This document shows, piece after piece, positions 34,211 through 43,271 of a stretch of DNA of 64,000 nucleotides. The stretch lies in the NCBI GenBank assembly GCA_963764955.1, contig CAVXVE010000061.1, positions 1-64,000 of the forward strand, written 5' to 3'. Source of the DNA: Roseiarcus sp963764955 (GTDB lineage: Bacteria; Pseudomonadota; Alphaproteobacteria; Rhizobiales; Beijerinckiaceae). Both the position numbers and the translations under genes were made by a program. Under the pieces are notes generated by a model that was given only the letters and a program-made list of their open reading frames with translations, did not search any database and was not told the DNA's origin. Positions within the stretch are counted from its first letter, which is position 1; every line of letters begins with the position of its first letter.

Positions 34211-35161
34211 ATGAACGACCGCTTCGTCTCGTTACAGCTTTTTATCCGTGTCGCCAGGACCGGCAGCTTCTCAGTTGCAGGCCGCGAGATGGGGATCTCG
34301 CAGCCGACGGCTTCGCGCATCGTCGCCGCGCTCGAAAAGAAGGTAGGCGTGGCACTGTTCACCCGAACGACGCGCGCGGTGACGCTCACTGAGGCGGGAT
34401 CGGACTACCTTGTTCGGGCCGAGGCCATCCTTTCCGCGCTTGATGAAGCTGATCATGCCGCGCGCGGCACAGGTGAACTTCGCGGTATGCTGCGGATCGC
34501 ACTATCGACATCCTTCTCCGTCAGAACCGTTCTCCCGCGCCTGTCTCCTTTCGCGGACAAGCACCCCAAGCTTCGTATCGAGTTCATTCTCAACGACGAA
34601 AAACAGGACTTGGTAGGTGACGCCGTCGACGTCGCGTTGCGGATCGGTGCGTTGGGAGATTCCTCGGCGGTTGCCAAGAAAATCGGGATGAATTATCGTG
34701 TTCTGGCAGCGTCGCCCGCCTATCTCGCTAAGGCGGGCACGCCGCTCACGCCTGCCGATCTCGTGCAACATTCCATCATCGTCGGGCCGGCGGGTCGCGG
34801 GATGGAAGGTTGGGCCTTCAAAAAGGACGGGAAAGCGGCATCGGTTCGTGTTGAAGGGCGGTTCGTCCTGAACGGGGCCGAGGGAGCGACGGCCGCGGCG
34901 GTGGCTGGCCTCGGGATTGTGTCGTCCGGCGCCCTTAGCATGCTGAAAGAGTTGGAAAGCGGCCAGTTGGTTCGCGTGCTTCCTGATTGGCAAATGGGGA
35001 CTGCGGACATCAATGTCGTGCTGCCGGCGGGAAGGGCCGCAAAGCCCTCCGCAAGGGCGTTCGCTGAGTTCGTCAGTTCGGAATTGCGAGAGCAGGAAGC
35101 GCTCTGGGATCGGATCTGCCCTTCGTGTGGCGCTTCCGATGCGGTGTCACAGCGCGGGTGA
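34211..35161 (+). CDS. LysR-family transcription regulator
   Basis: 316 residues, complete. The N-terminal winged HTH reads FIRVARTGSFSVAGREMGIS and QPTASRIVAALEKKVG. The C-terminal periplasmic-binding-like effector domain runs from about residue 90 (LRIALSTSFSVRTVLPRL). It is divergent from the NmrA/oxidoreductase remnants and upstream of peroxiredoxin and SDR genes. That fits a regulator of an electrophile or quinone response cluster, now mostly decayed. The effector is unknown. Confidence 0.88.
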   Translation: MNDRFVSLQLFIRVARTGSFSVAGREMGISQPTASRIVAALEKKVGVALFTRTTRAVTLTEAGSDYLVRAEAILSALDEADHAARGTGELRGMLRIALSTSFSVRTVLPRLSPFADKHPKLRIEFILNDEKQDLVGDAVDVALRIGALGDSSAVAKKIGMNYRVLAASPAYLAKAGTPLTPADLVQHSIIVGPAGRGMEGWAFKKDGKAASVRVEGRFVLNGAEGATAAAVAGLGIVSSGALSMLKELESGQLVRVLPDWQMGTADINVVLPAGRAAKPSARAFAEFVSSELREQEALWDRICPSCGASDAVSQRG

Positions 35162-35310
35162 TCTCGGCCACCTTGCTGGGCTGCGTCATCGATTAATTCA
35201 AAAACTGTATTTGTCTAAGTCATTCCTTCGGCCTACCGGGTCGAAAATGAATGACCCATCTTCTGCGGGAGAGCCGGGAGCTAAGTCCGGTGGTCCACAG
35301 GAGATAAAAC
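35162..35310. other. Intergenic upstream of peroxiredoxin-like gene
   Basis: Noncoding; CAGGAGA ends nine bases before the ATG at 35311 as ribosome site. Nothing else noted. Confidence 0.4.
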
Positions 35311-35980
35311 ATGAAACTGCAGGACAAGCTCGACGCGTTCACCGCCGATCTGATCGCCAGCGGTAAGATCCCGCAGCCCCTCGTTGCGCAGTTGGTGGAC
35401 GGCATCAAGGAGCAGGTCGCGAGCGGCAAGGCCGACCGCGCCTTGAAGGCCGGCGACGTCGCGCCGGTGTTCACGCTGAAAGATCCGGAGGGAGCGTCTG
35501 TCAGTTCCGCCACTATGCTGGCCCGCGGCCCTCTCGTCGTCAGCTTTTATCGTGGCGTCTGGTGCCCCCTACTGCAATCTCGAACTTCAGGCCCTTGAAG
35601 CAGCGCGAGCGGACATCGAGGCCCGCGGCGCGTCGCTTGTCGCGGTTTCGATGCAGAATGCCGTCAACAGCCGCAAATCGTTGCGCGAGAATAAGCTCGG
35701 ATTCCCCATTCTGGTCGACACGGGTGGCGCCGTCGCCGCTGAATTCGGCCTTCGCTACTCCCTGAAGGCCGAGACGATCGAACTCTACAAGGCGCTCGGG
35801 AACGATCTTGAAGTGATCAATGGTGAGGGCAGTTGGTCGCTGCCGATGCCCGGTCGCTACGTCATCGGCCAGGACGGCATCATCGCCTACGCCGAAGTCA
35901 ATCCCGACTACACGCACCGCCCCGACCCTAGCGATCTGTTCCCGATCCTGGATCAACTCGCCCGCGCAACAGCAGCCTGA
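35311..35980 (+). pseudogene. Peroxiredoxin-like (AhpC/TSA) protein with one-base frameshift at the active site
   Basis: The frame starts MKLQDKLDAFTADLIASGK and runs to FYRGVWCP, then stops at 35598. Removing one C from the run at 35575-35579 restores GVWCPYCNLELQALEAA and continues to 35980, about 222 residues. The CPYC redox pair lies exactly at the break. It is a thiol peroxidase/disulfide-type enzyme of the electrophile cluster. Real inactivation or a homopolymer sequence error are both possible. Confidence 0.8.
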
Positions 35981-36053
35981 GGTTCGCCGCGTCGCCGGAC
36001 CCGGCGCGCACGGCCCTTGGCGCCCGCGCGCACCGCCAACGGAGAATTACTCG

Positions 36054-36668
36054 ATGTCCTTACTTGATCTGTCCCAAGAATTCGCCGGGCGCCGTGCCCT
36101 CGTGACCGGTGGCTCTCGCGGCATCGGCGCGGCCGTCGCGCAACGCATTCTCGATGGCGGCGGCAACGTGGTTGTCGCCGCCCGGTCGCGCCACAAACAG
36201 ACCCCGGGCGGGGCAACCTTCATCTCGGCTGATGTGAGCAACGAAGCCGGCGCCAAAGCCCTCGTCGAGGCTGCGGTGAGGGACCTGGGCGGCCTCGATA
36301 TCCTCGTCAACTCCGCCGGCGGCGCCGCGTGATTCCGTTCGGCGGCCCGCTGGCGCACTACGGCGCAGCAAAGGCCGCGCTGGACAGTTTCTCCAAGAGC
36401 CTCGCCAAGGAAGTCGCGCCCGAGAAGACTTCGCGTCAACATCGTAACTCCAGGCCCCGTCATCACCCCCGGCGCCGACGAAGTTCGCCTTACGATCACG
36501 TCGGCGATGGGACTCCCGGAGGACGCCTTGTTCCAGCAGGTTCCGCTCGGCCGTGCTGGTGTAGCAACCAACGTTTCCGAGATGATCGCCTTCCTCGTCT
36601 CCGATCGTTCGTCGTGGATCACCGGCCACAATCATTTCGTGTCCGGCGGCTGGGGCGAGCTGGTCTGA
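36054..36668 (+). pseudogene. Short-chain dehydrogenase, internally deleted and frameshifted
   Basis: ATG 36054 begins MSLLDLSQEFAGRRALVTGG with an intact Rossmann loop (GGSRGIGAAVA) and NSAGGAA. About 55 residues, including the catalytic Ser, are then missing. HYGAAKAALDSFSKSLAKEV (catalytic Tyr/Lys) follows in another frame. After a further shift near 36430 the end reads RVNIVTPGPVITPGADEV and HNHFVSGGWGELV to the stop at 36666. Non-functional. Confidence 0.78.
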
Positions 36669-36766
36669 GCATCCGCCGTCGAGCCGGCCGGCGGTCGGCC
36701 CATTTCCGCCTACGCAGCCCGGAAACAACAACCGGCCGCCAGGCTCACCATCGCAGAAGATGAACC

Positions 36767-37378
36767 ATGATCGACCTTCACTATTGGACCACGCCGAACG
36801 GCCACAAGATTGCGATGTTTCTGGAAGAGACTGGCCTTCCCTACAACATCGTGCCCGTCAACCTCGTCAAGAACGAGCAGTTCGAGCCTAAATTTCTGGA
36901 GATTGCGCCCAACGACAAGATGCCCGCGATCGTGGATCACGATCCGATCGGCGGCGGCGCCCCGATCAGCATCTTCGAGTCGGGCGCCATCCTTCTCTAT
37001 CTCACCGAGAAGACAGGCCAGTTGATGCCCCAGGACATCCGTGGCCGGTTCGAGGTGATGCAATGGCTGTTCTGGCAGGTCGCCGGCCTCGGCCCGATGC
37101 CGGGGCAACTCATCTTCTTCCTGCGCAGCTCGGAGAAGTACCCCTTCGGGATCGAGCGGTTCACCAAGGAGACCCAGCGCCTTTTCGGCGCCGACTCGAT
37201 AACGCTAGGAGCCACAATGTCCAAGGGCGAAACCCAGACTCTCTTCACTTCGTTCGCCCTTGGCGACCGTCAGCTCAGAAATCGGATCGTCATGGCGCCA
37301 ATGACCCGCGGCCCTGCTCGCCGCCGAGGAAAACTCGGTGGACGTTGTATTGCAGGCCCATTTCTTCGAAACCGATAG
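36767..37378 (+). pseudogene. Glutathione S-transferase fragment running into Old Yellow Enzyme N-terminus
   Basis: Residues 1-145 are a GST of the YfcG/YghU kind (LHYWTTPNGHKIAMFLEETG; IAPNDKMPAIVDHD), lacking most of the C-terminal helical domain. At 37217 a new ATG in the same frame begins MSKGETQTLFTSFALGDRQL then RNRIVMAPMTRG, the N-terminus of an NADH:flavin oxidoreductase (OYE family). That stops after some 50 residues. The join looks like a deletion that fused two neighbouring genes. Confidence 0.72.
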
Positions 37379-37475
37379 AGACCTTCAGGCCGTTCGGCGT
37401 GGGGGGCGCAACAGCCCGGCGATTATCGTCCAAATTTCAAAAGAGAGCGCTACCCCTCGCGGGTCCTCAAATTCA

Positions 37476-37804
37476 TCACCAGTAGCGATGGTAATAATGA
37501 TGGTGGGTAAGCGATAGTAAGGACGGTGGTAATAGCGATGATAGTAGGGATGGTAGTAGTGGTGATAGTACGGACGATAGTAGGTATGATAGTAGTAAGG
37601 ATGGTACCCGTAGCCGTAGGCATAACCATAACCCATCGGATGGCAACCTCCGTAAGGTCCTCGGATCCATCCTGGGCCGCAGCCCATGGCCACGAGCGCA
37701 ATATTTGAGGGCGCTTTGGCAATCGCTGGGAACGGCATTGCTCGGGCGGGAACCGTGGCTAGAGCCAGCAGTGCGAGCGCTGACGCAAATAAGAACCTTC
37801 GCAT
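37476..37804 (-). CDS. Secreted Tyr/His/Gly-rich small protein
   Basis: The leftward ATG at 37804 begins a signal peptide (RRFLFASALALLALATVPARA). Then comes the GCGPGWIRGPYGGCHPMGYG motif and a long run of YHPYY/YHRYY repeats. One frame ends RYW at 37476 after a likely one-base shift; the other runs on to 37385 with unrelated residues. Such His/Tyr-rich secreted proteins are common in Hyphomicrobiales and unassigned; metal binding is plausible from composition only. Confidence 0.6.
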
Positions 37805-38143
37805 GGTTCACCTATTTGACACGGGCGGCCCCTCTTCACGCCTCAAGAGTTTAACTACGCTGTCCTTTCTTTGTTCCATCGAACCTGATCGCGCCGACAT
37901 ATCCTGACCCGACGGGCGCATCAAAAACAGTGAGTACAATCGGTCTATCGCCAGTTGTCCGTTGTCTTGTCGGACTACTTGCGTTTGCCAGCGCTCCTTG
38001 TTGGCCTCATCGTCCGTAGTAGTGGGCGATGCTCGCCAGGCCTTGCAACAAGCGGCAAACGCGGTCCAAGAAGCTACTCGCCTATTCGAAATGGTCTGGG
38101 ACGCATTTGAGGCCGCTGGCGCGACCCGCAAAAGAAACCTGCG

Positions 38144-39739
38144 TCAATGGCCCCCGCCGCCGCCAGGACCACCGCCGCCGCCAGGACCACCGCCGCCGCC
38201 AGGACCACCGCCGCCGCCGCCAGGTCCGCCGCCGCCGCCGCCAGGGCCGCCGCCACCGCCGCCAGGTCCGCCGCCACCGCCGCCAGGTCCGCCGGCGCCA
38301 CCACCCGATCCGACCCCGCCGGTGCTTGCGGCGCTGGCCACTCCACCAAAAGCGCCGCCGCCACCCCCGCCACCCGGTCCGACGTTGGCTCGGGCTCGTC
38401 GGAACCCGGTCGAGTTCCTCGGCTGCTCCCCGAAAAGCGCCAGAAGGATTGGCGGCAAGCTAGGGGCCGCCCACCGGTTCGCATGCCGTCTTGGCTGAAG
38501 GTGGCGCGAAGAGACACTCCAATGCGTCCTATTCCGAAGTTCAGGCGCTCGCCATCCTGCAACTTGTGCTGGACCGACCCTCGAAGAAGGACTTTCAGTA
38601 GCAACGTCGGCGGCCTTGGGAGCTTGGTAGTCCAGATGTTCTGTTAGTCGGAAGAGTTCTGGTCGCAACCTCTCGCAGCGCAACTCAGTCAGGAACCGCA
38701 TAGCTTCGTCGCTTGTCGGGCTATTGGACAACCGTTGCAGACGGTCTTCGTCGCGTTTGCAGATTTCATCGGAGGTAGGCGTGGCGACTTCGGGCGGTGA
38801 GGAAGTCCGGCCAGGTGAGCTGTCCTCGCTCGGAGTTTTCGTATCTGACGACCCACCATCAGAGGCCTGGGCAGCCAGCGGCGCGGGAGGCTTCTCGACC
38901 GGAAGCAGTTTGTCGATCTCCGCCCGCGCAGATTGCGCATGGGGGCCAGCCGGATGAGCGGCCAAGAAGGAGCGCCATCCTTCGGGCGACTTCATCCGTT
39001 GAGCAATTCGATAGTCCAGGTCCTCATCGACATTCGCTGCGGCGATTGGGTCGACCGCTTCGGGCTTCGCGGATGCAAGAGACTTGCTGAGGATGACGTT
39101 GATGTCATCAAGCCATCGAAGCTTTGCGATGTCGTCACCGGTCAGCGGCACATACGCATAGATCACCGCGACCGCGACCGCCAACGCGAAACCGAACGCG
39201 TATTTCCGACTAAGGCTCATGGGGCCCGTTCGAGCCGAAAGTGCCGCGTCCCTCTGCGCCCTTGATCTATCCAGCTCGACTGTGAACTCGGTGGTTGCGT
39301 CCATTGGTGGACGCGGCGGCTGAAATGGGCCTGCTTTGAAATTGTGATTGTCAAAAGTGCGGTAAAACCAGATCGCGAGCTGTCGCGCCATCTTTAAGCA
39401 TGCAAGCGCCTTCTCATGGTCGCCTGTGTGATGATGAGTTGCGGCATTGCCGTGTTTACGCAGTTGATTAAAAAGGTTCAATACGTTTGACGGGTACCTT
39501 CCGTCGACGCGGAGACGTTGGAGCAAATCGCGCTGGGGCTCGTTTGGGTCGTTGTACAAACCGGAGCGCGCCGCCACGAGCTGCGCCAATCCCTCACCGA
39601 ACTGCCGAAGGGTGATCAGGGAAACGATGGGATCATCAGAGAAATAGCGCTCGCTGCGCGCGGCAATCCGCTCCAACTCTGGATAACGCTTAGCCAGAAA
39701 GCCGAAATTGGGTGATGTGGCGTCTTCGGTGGCAGTCAT
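38144..39739 (-). CDS. DUF4145-type domain, membrane segment and Gly-rich tail
   Basis: 531 residues. The N-terminal 125 residues (NFGFLAKRYPELERIAARSE, 'QFGEGLAQLVAARSGLY', 'LRKHGNAATHHHTGDHE') resemble DUF4145, best known from the front of type I restriction HsdR subunits. One membrane segment (FGFALAVAVAVIYAYVPL) lies near residue 185. A Pro/Ser linker follows, then a C-terminal Pro-Gly6 repeat tract. From about residue 390 the composition turns Arg/Trp-rich before the Gly tail, which may mean a frameshift. The role is unknown; linking it to restriction rests on the N-terminal domain only. Confidence 0.55.
   Translation of the reverse strand: MTATEDATSPNFGFLAKRYPELERIAARSERYFSDDPIVSLITLRQFGEGLAQLVAARSGLYNDPNEPQRDLLQRLRVDGRYPSNVLNLFNQLRKHGNAATHHHTGDHEKALACLKMARQLAIWFYRTFDNHNFKAGPFQPPRPPMDATTEFTVELDRSRAQRDAALSARTGPMSLSRKYAFGFALAVAVAVIYAYVPLTGDDIAKLRWLDDINVILSKSLASAKPEAVDPIAAANVDEDLDYRIAQRMKSPEGWRSFLAAHPAGPHAQSARAEIDKLLPVEKPPAPLAAQASDGGSSDTKTPSEDSSPGRTSSPPEVATPTSDEICKRDEDRLQRLSNSPTSDEAMRFLTELRCERLRPELFRLTEHLDYQAPKAADVATESPSSRVGPAQVAGWRAPELRNRTHWSVSSRHLQPRRHANRWAAPSLPPILLALFGEQPRNSTGFRRARANVGPGGGGGGGAFGGVASAASTGGVGSGGGAGGPGGGGGGPGGGGGGPGGGGGGPGGGGGGPGGGGGPGGGGGPGGGGGH
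38145..38300. repeat. Tandem GCC-rich repeats (Pro-Gly codons)
   Basis: Imperfect 15-21 bp units made of CCAGG(A/T)CC and ACCGCC/GCCGCC triplets, at least seven in a row. They encode the PGGGGGG tail on the minus strand. The unit length varies in steps of three, so repeat slippage would keep the frame. Confidence 0.7.
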
Positions 39740-39949
39740 TCAGCCATTCAGCATACCAAGCTCCCCGGAGGTTACGTTAGACCGCCAACTAAGCGTGTGC
39801 CAACGCAATTCACGTCTCGCACCACGGTTCAAGAGAGTTGGACGGTTCCCAGGGCCGCACGCGCCACATCACGATGGGCTCAGCGGGCCTGTTTCGTCAG
39901 TATGGCGAGGGAGCGTCGCGTCTTGTCCCGCGTCCGGCCCACCTATGCT
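39740..39949. other. No gene seen
   Basis: Short gap between the DUF4145-type gene start and the Crp-type fragment; only chance frames. Confidence 0.4.
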
Positions 39950-40311
39950 TCACCCGATCAGTCGGCGATATTCCGCCTCGGGAGTGCCGTAGGCTTCACC
40001 CGCCGCGTGCTCCAGTCCCTTGCGGTCCTTCACGGCGATTTGCCCACGCCCGTAGGAGATCAATCCCCGTTCTCGGAGAGCGTGCAAAGCTTCGGTCACG
40101 CCGGGCCGGCGGACACCAAGCATGATCGACAAAAACTCGTGAGTGAGCTGTAGCGTATCACCGCCTATCCGATCGTGCGCCATCAGAAGCCAACGCGCCA
40201 ATCGCGCGTCCAACCGGTACTGCGCGTTGCAGATTGCGGTGTGCGTTGTTTGTACGCCAAATGCCTGCACGAACTTCAATAATGAGTTGCGGAGCGACAC
40301 GCTGGTCTGGG
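39950..40311 (-). pseudogene. Crp/Fnr regulator, C-terminal HTH fragment
   Basis: About 116 residues. CNAQYRLDARLARWLLMAHD, LTHEFLSIMLGVRRPGVTEA and LRERGLISYGRGQIAVKDRK form the dimer helix and winged HTH of a Crp-type regulator. The cyclic-nucleotide-binding domain is missing because the IS6-type element starts at 40312. Confidence 0.8.
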
Positions 40312-41138
40312 GGCATCGTCAAGTTAACGAATTGGGGGCGGGCGACGGGTAAGGAAGGGCGATGTCCAACGACCGCCGCCCTCTCTATCACCGCCATCGC
40401 TTCCCGCCGGAAGTCATCAGCTATGCAGTCTGGCTGTATTTCCGGTTTCCCTTGAGCCTCCGCATGGTCGAGGAGATGCTGGCTGCGCGCGGTATATGTG
40501 TGACCTACGAGACCGTGCGCCAGTGGGCGAAGAAGTTCGGCCAGGCTTTCTCCGATCAGATCCGACAGCGCGCTCCAGCTCGCGGCGACAAATGGCACAT
40601 GGATGAGGTCGTCGTCTCGATCGGCGGCGAGCAGCACTGGCTTTGGCGCGCCGTCGACCAGGACGGCTTCGTTCTCGACGTCGTGGTCCAGCGTCGAAGA
40701 GACAGCTGCGCCGCGCAACGGCTTATGAGGAAACTCCTGAAATCGGCCATCACGCCACCGCGCGTCATGATCACCGACAAGCTCCGTTCCTATGGCGCTG
40801 CGAGGGCGAAGATGGGCCTTCGTGTCGAACATCGCCAGCACAAGGGCCTGAATAATCGAGCTGAGAATTCTCATCAGCCGACACGGCGACGCGAACGCAT
40901 CATGAAGCGATTCAAGTCAGCGCGGCAGGCGCAACGATTTCTGTCCGTTCACGATCAGGTCGCGAACCTCTTCCACATCCCTTACCCTCAATTCACCACC
41001 GCTGACCTCCGCCGCGCTTCGCGAGAGCGAGCCTTTGCGGTTTGGACCGAGATCTCCAATACGGGCGCCATCGCCTGACCCCGCCTCTCCGGACATCCGC
41101 CGTTCTTCGACTCAGCGTTTCCTTAAGTTGACGATGCC
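40312..41138 (+). mobile_element. IS6-family insertion sequence, copy B (827 bp)
   Basis: Same 827 bp as 16306-17132 in opposite orientation, with the same terminal inverted repeats. Flanks GGTCTGGG and GTCCGCAC do not match each other or the flanks of copy A. The two copies bound 23 kb of accessory DNA as inverted repeats. Homologous recombination between them would invert that segment. Confidence 0.85.
40362..41078 (+). CDS. IS6-family transposase (copy B)
   Basis: 238 residues, identical in translation to the transposase at 16366-17082, with the same DDE residues. Full length and probably active. Confidence 0.92.
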   Translation: MSNDRRPLYHRHRFPPEVISYAVWLYFRFPLSLRMVEEMLAARGICVTYETVRQWAKKFGQAFSDQIRQRAPARGDKWHMDEVVVSIGGEQHWLWRAVDQDGFVLDVVVQRRRDSCAAQRLMRKLLKSAITPPRVMITDKLRSYGAARAKMGLRVEHRQHKGLNNRAENSHQPTRRRERIMKRFKSARQAQRFLSVHDQVANLFHIPYPQFTTADLRRASRERAFAVWTEISNTGAIA

Positions 41139-41323
41139 GTCCGCACTCGATCGCCTCGCCGCCTGACCCGCAGCGTCAACTCACCAAAGCCGTGGGACGT
41201 AAGCGACGCTTACGGTGGCCGATCGTTTCGGAGCGGTGGTCGAGAATCAAATCGGAATCCGCGGCCGCCTCGGATTGCGCATTCTCTCAAGATGTCAGGA
41301 TGCGCGGAAGGCCCCGTGAAGGT
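41139..41323. other. Gap between IS6 element and polysaccharide locus
   Basis: Noncoding, with a strong palindrome at 41198-41214. No gene seen. Confidence 0.4.
41198..41214. terminator. Palindrome downstream of the glycosyltransferase genes
   Basis: CGTAAGCG / CGCTTACG with a one-base centre, 110 bp past the stop of the last leftward glycosyltransferase. It may be a terminator stem or an operator; there is no T-run. Confidence 0.35.
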
Positions 41324-42241
41324 TCAGAACCGGCGCTCCATGTGTCCCGTCAGGCCATCCCAAAAGCCGCGGAGGCATGCTTCGAGATGCCGGCGGCGAC
41401 TGACCGGGTGGAAAATGAAATTCCTAGGAAAAAACAAACCACTTCGGATGCTGCGGAAGACCCAGCGCCGTCGCATCGGGCGGCACTGGTACAGCCAAAA
41501 GTAGATGAGATTGCGCACGCGATAGTAGCAGCGCACCGGTGACAGATCATACCATCGGAATTTGAGCGGGCCGAAATAAGCTGTGCGATTCATCACACCA
41601 GGAGGGCGGCCCACATCCTGGCGGAGGGTTGCGCTCTGAACAACATACCCGATCAACCGGAGCCGTTGTGCCCGATACCCGTATTCGAGCTCGGACAAAT
41701 CCATGAAGTAATCCGCCGATGGCACCCCGACTTTCTGAACCGCCGCCATCCGAAAGAGCGAACCCGACCAGATAAAGCAGTCGCAGCGGCAATAGCCGAG
41801 GTCCGGGTCGAGCGACACGAACTCGATGCCTGACCGCGTCAGGAGAAGAGGGCGGTGTTCGGCTTGGCCACCGGCGAGCCGGCAAGCCAAGAAGAAGACC
41901 TCCTCCTGCTGCGAACGAGGAAGACGCTCAAAAAACCCGAGAAGGTTCTCAAGCGCATCCGGCTCGGGAACACTATCGGCGTCTAGTACCCAGGTCCAAT
42001 CGAATGCCTGCTTGAGAGCGTATGTGAGGCCCACCCCGACGGACCCTGCTGTGCCCAAATCGACGGAGTTCCGAATAACCGTGACGTTCGGACTGAAGGT
42101 CCGGTCGAGGGTCCCATCCGTCGACAGATTGTCGACGATTACAATAGCATCCGGCGGTCGCGTCTGACGGTGGAGGGCGTTCAGAGCCTGCTCGATGAAG
42201 TCCGCCTCGTTATGCGTATGGATGTGGGCCAGAACGCGCAT
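41324..42241 (-). CDS. Family 2 glycosyltransferase (first of three paralogues)
   Basis: 305 residues, GT-A fold. The N-terminus VLAHIHTHNEADFIEQALNA is followed by the UDP-site aspartate DNLSTDGTLDRTF. The DxD motif is WVLDADSVPEPDALE near residue 88. A long C-terminal region ends in FWDGLTGHMERRF. The best family parallel is rhamnosyl- or galactofuranosyl-type GT2 enzymes, but the sugar cannot be told. The two genes to the right are diverged copies in the same direction, so this is a tandem triplication in the exopolysaccharide locus. Confidence 0.85.
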   Translation of the reverse strand: MRVLAHIHTHNEADFIEQALNALHRQTRPPDAIVIVDNLSTDGTLDRTFSPNVTVIRNSVDLGTAGSVGVGLTYALKQAFDWTWVLDADSVPEPDALENLLGFFERLPRSQQEEVFFLACRLAGGQAEHRPLLLTRSGIEFVSLDPDLGYCRCDCFIWSGSLFRMAAVQKVGVPSADYFMDLSELEYGYRAQRLRLIGYVVQSATLRQDVGRPPGVMNRTAYFGPLKFRWYDLSPVRCYYRVRNLIYFWLYQCRPMRRRWVFRSIRSGLFFPRNFIFHPVSRRRHLEACLRGFWDGLTGHMERRF

Positions 42242-42338
42242 GCATTGAAGCCCAGGGATCGCGCCACGGCAAGAGAGGACGGCTTCCGCGCCGGCTACGC
42301 TGCCGGAATCCCGGGAGCAATCCAGCTTGGTGACGCAT
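42242..42338. other. Spacer between glycosyltransferase genes
   Basis: 97 noncoding bases; same transcript assumed. Confidence 0.4.
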
Positions 42339-43265
42339 TCAATACCGACGCTCCATGTGCCCCGTCAATCCGTCCCAAACGCCGCGAAAGTACGCGATTA
42401 AGTGCCGCCGGTGGCTGATTGGTCGAAGAGCAAAGTTTACGGGGAAGGTTATGGCATGAGCGAAGCAGTAGACAACTCTCCGAGGATGGATCGGTCGAAC
42501 TTGGTACAGCCAAAAATAAAGCAAATTTCTGGAAATATAGTACGTCCGTATAGCGGATACTTCACGGAAAGCTAATCTAAAACGTCCGATCTTCCATACG
42601 CGCGTCACGACAACGCCAGGCGGACGACCGACGTCCTGCTGAGTTAACCCGCTGTGGACCATGTAGCTAACGAAACCGAGCTTTTGCGCGCGATAACCAT
42701 ATTCGATTTCCGCCATGTCAAGGACGTAGTCCTCGGAAGGCAGTCCAATCGTTGCGACCGCCGGCATCCGGAAAAGCGAACCGGTCCAGATAAAGCAGTC
42801 GCACAAAGTGGCTGTAGCGTTGTCGTTGACCGGCATGTTCTCGAGAGTCGAGCCAGAAAACATCATCGGTCGGTGCCTGACCTCTCCCTCCGCATTCGCG
42901 AGCCGGCAAGCAAGGAAGCAGGTTCGATCCTGCTCCGAGGAGGCCAGACTTTGGTAAAAGTCGAGCAAGTTTTCCAGAGCGTCAGGCTCTGGGACGCTGT
43001 CGGCGTCGAACAGCCATGTCCAGTCGAATCCGTGCTCCAGCCCGTGAGCAAGACCCGCCCGCACGCCCCCGCTTGTGCCGAGATTCCGCGAATTGCGCAC
43101 GATGGTGACGTTTTCAGGGAAGGTCCGATCCAGGGTCTTATCTGTCGAACCATTGTCGACAATGATAATGGCGTCAGGCGGCCGGGTTTGACGCCGAAGT
43201 CCCTCGACCAGTTGCTCGATCACAGCCTCGTCGTTCAGCGTGTGAATGTGAGCCAGAACGCGCAT
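42339..43265 (-). CDS. Family 2 glycosyltransferase (second paralogue)
   Basis: 308 residues. VLAHIHTLNDEAVIEQLVEG, DNGSTDKTLDRTF and the DxD in WLFDADSVPEPDALENLLDF match the neighbour at 41324 closely. Both end in 'WDGLTGHMERR' followed by an aromatic residue. The middle part differs (VARFRLAFREVSAIRTYY-like), which suggests a changed acceptor. It is separated by six bases from the third copy. Confidence 0.85.
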   Translation of the reverse strand: MRVLAHIHTLNDEAVIEQLVEGLRRQTRPPDAIIIVDNGSTDKTLDRTFPENVTIVRNSRNLGTSGGVRAGLAHGLEHGFDWTWLFDADSVPEPDALENLLDFYQSLASSEQDRTCFLACRLANAEGEVRHRPMMFSGSTLENMPVNDNATATLCDCFIWTGSLFRMPAVATIGLPSEDYVLDMAEIEYGYRAQKLGFVSYMVHSGLTQQDVGRPPGVVVTRVWKIGRFRLAFREVSAIRTYYISRNLLYFWLYQVRPIHPRRVVYCFAHAITFPVNFALRPISHRRHLIAYFRGVWDGLTGHMERRY

Positions 43266-43271
43266 GTGGAC

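Noticed and set aside
38145..38300. CRISPR-like short repeats
   Set aside because: Units are triplet-based and vary by three bases with no spacers; they encode a Pro-Gly tail.
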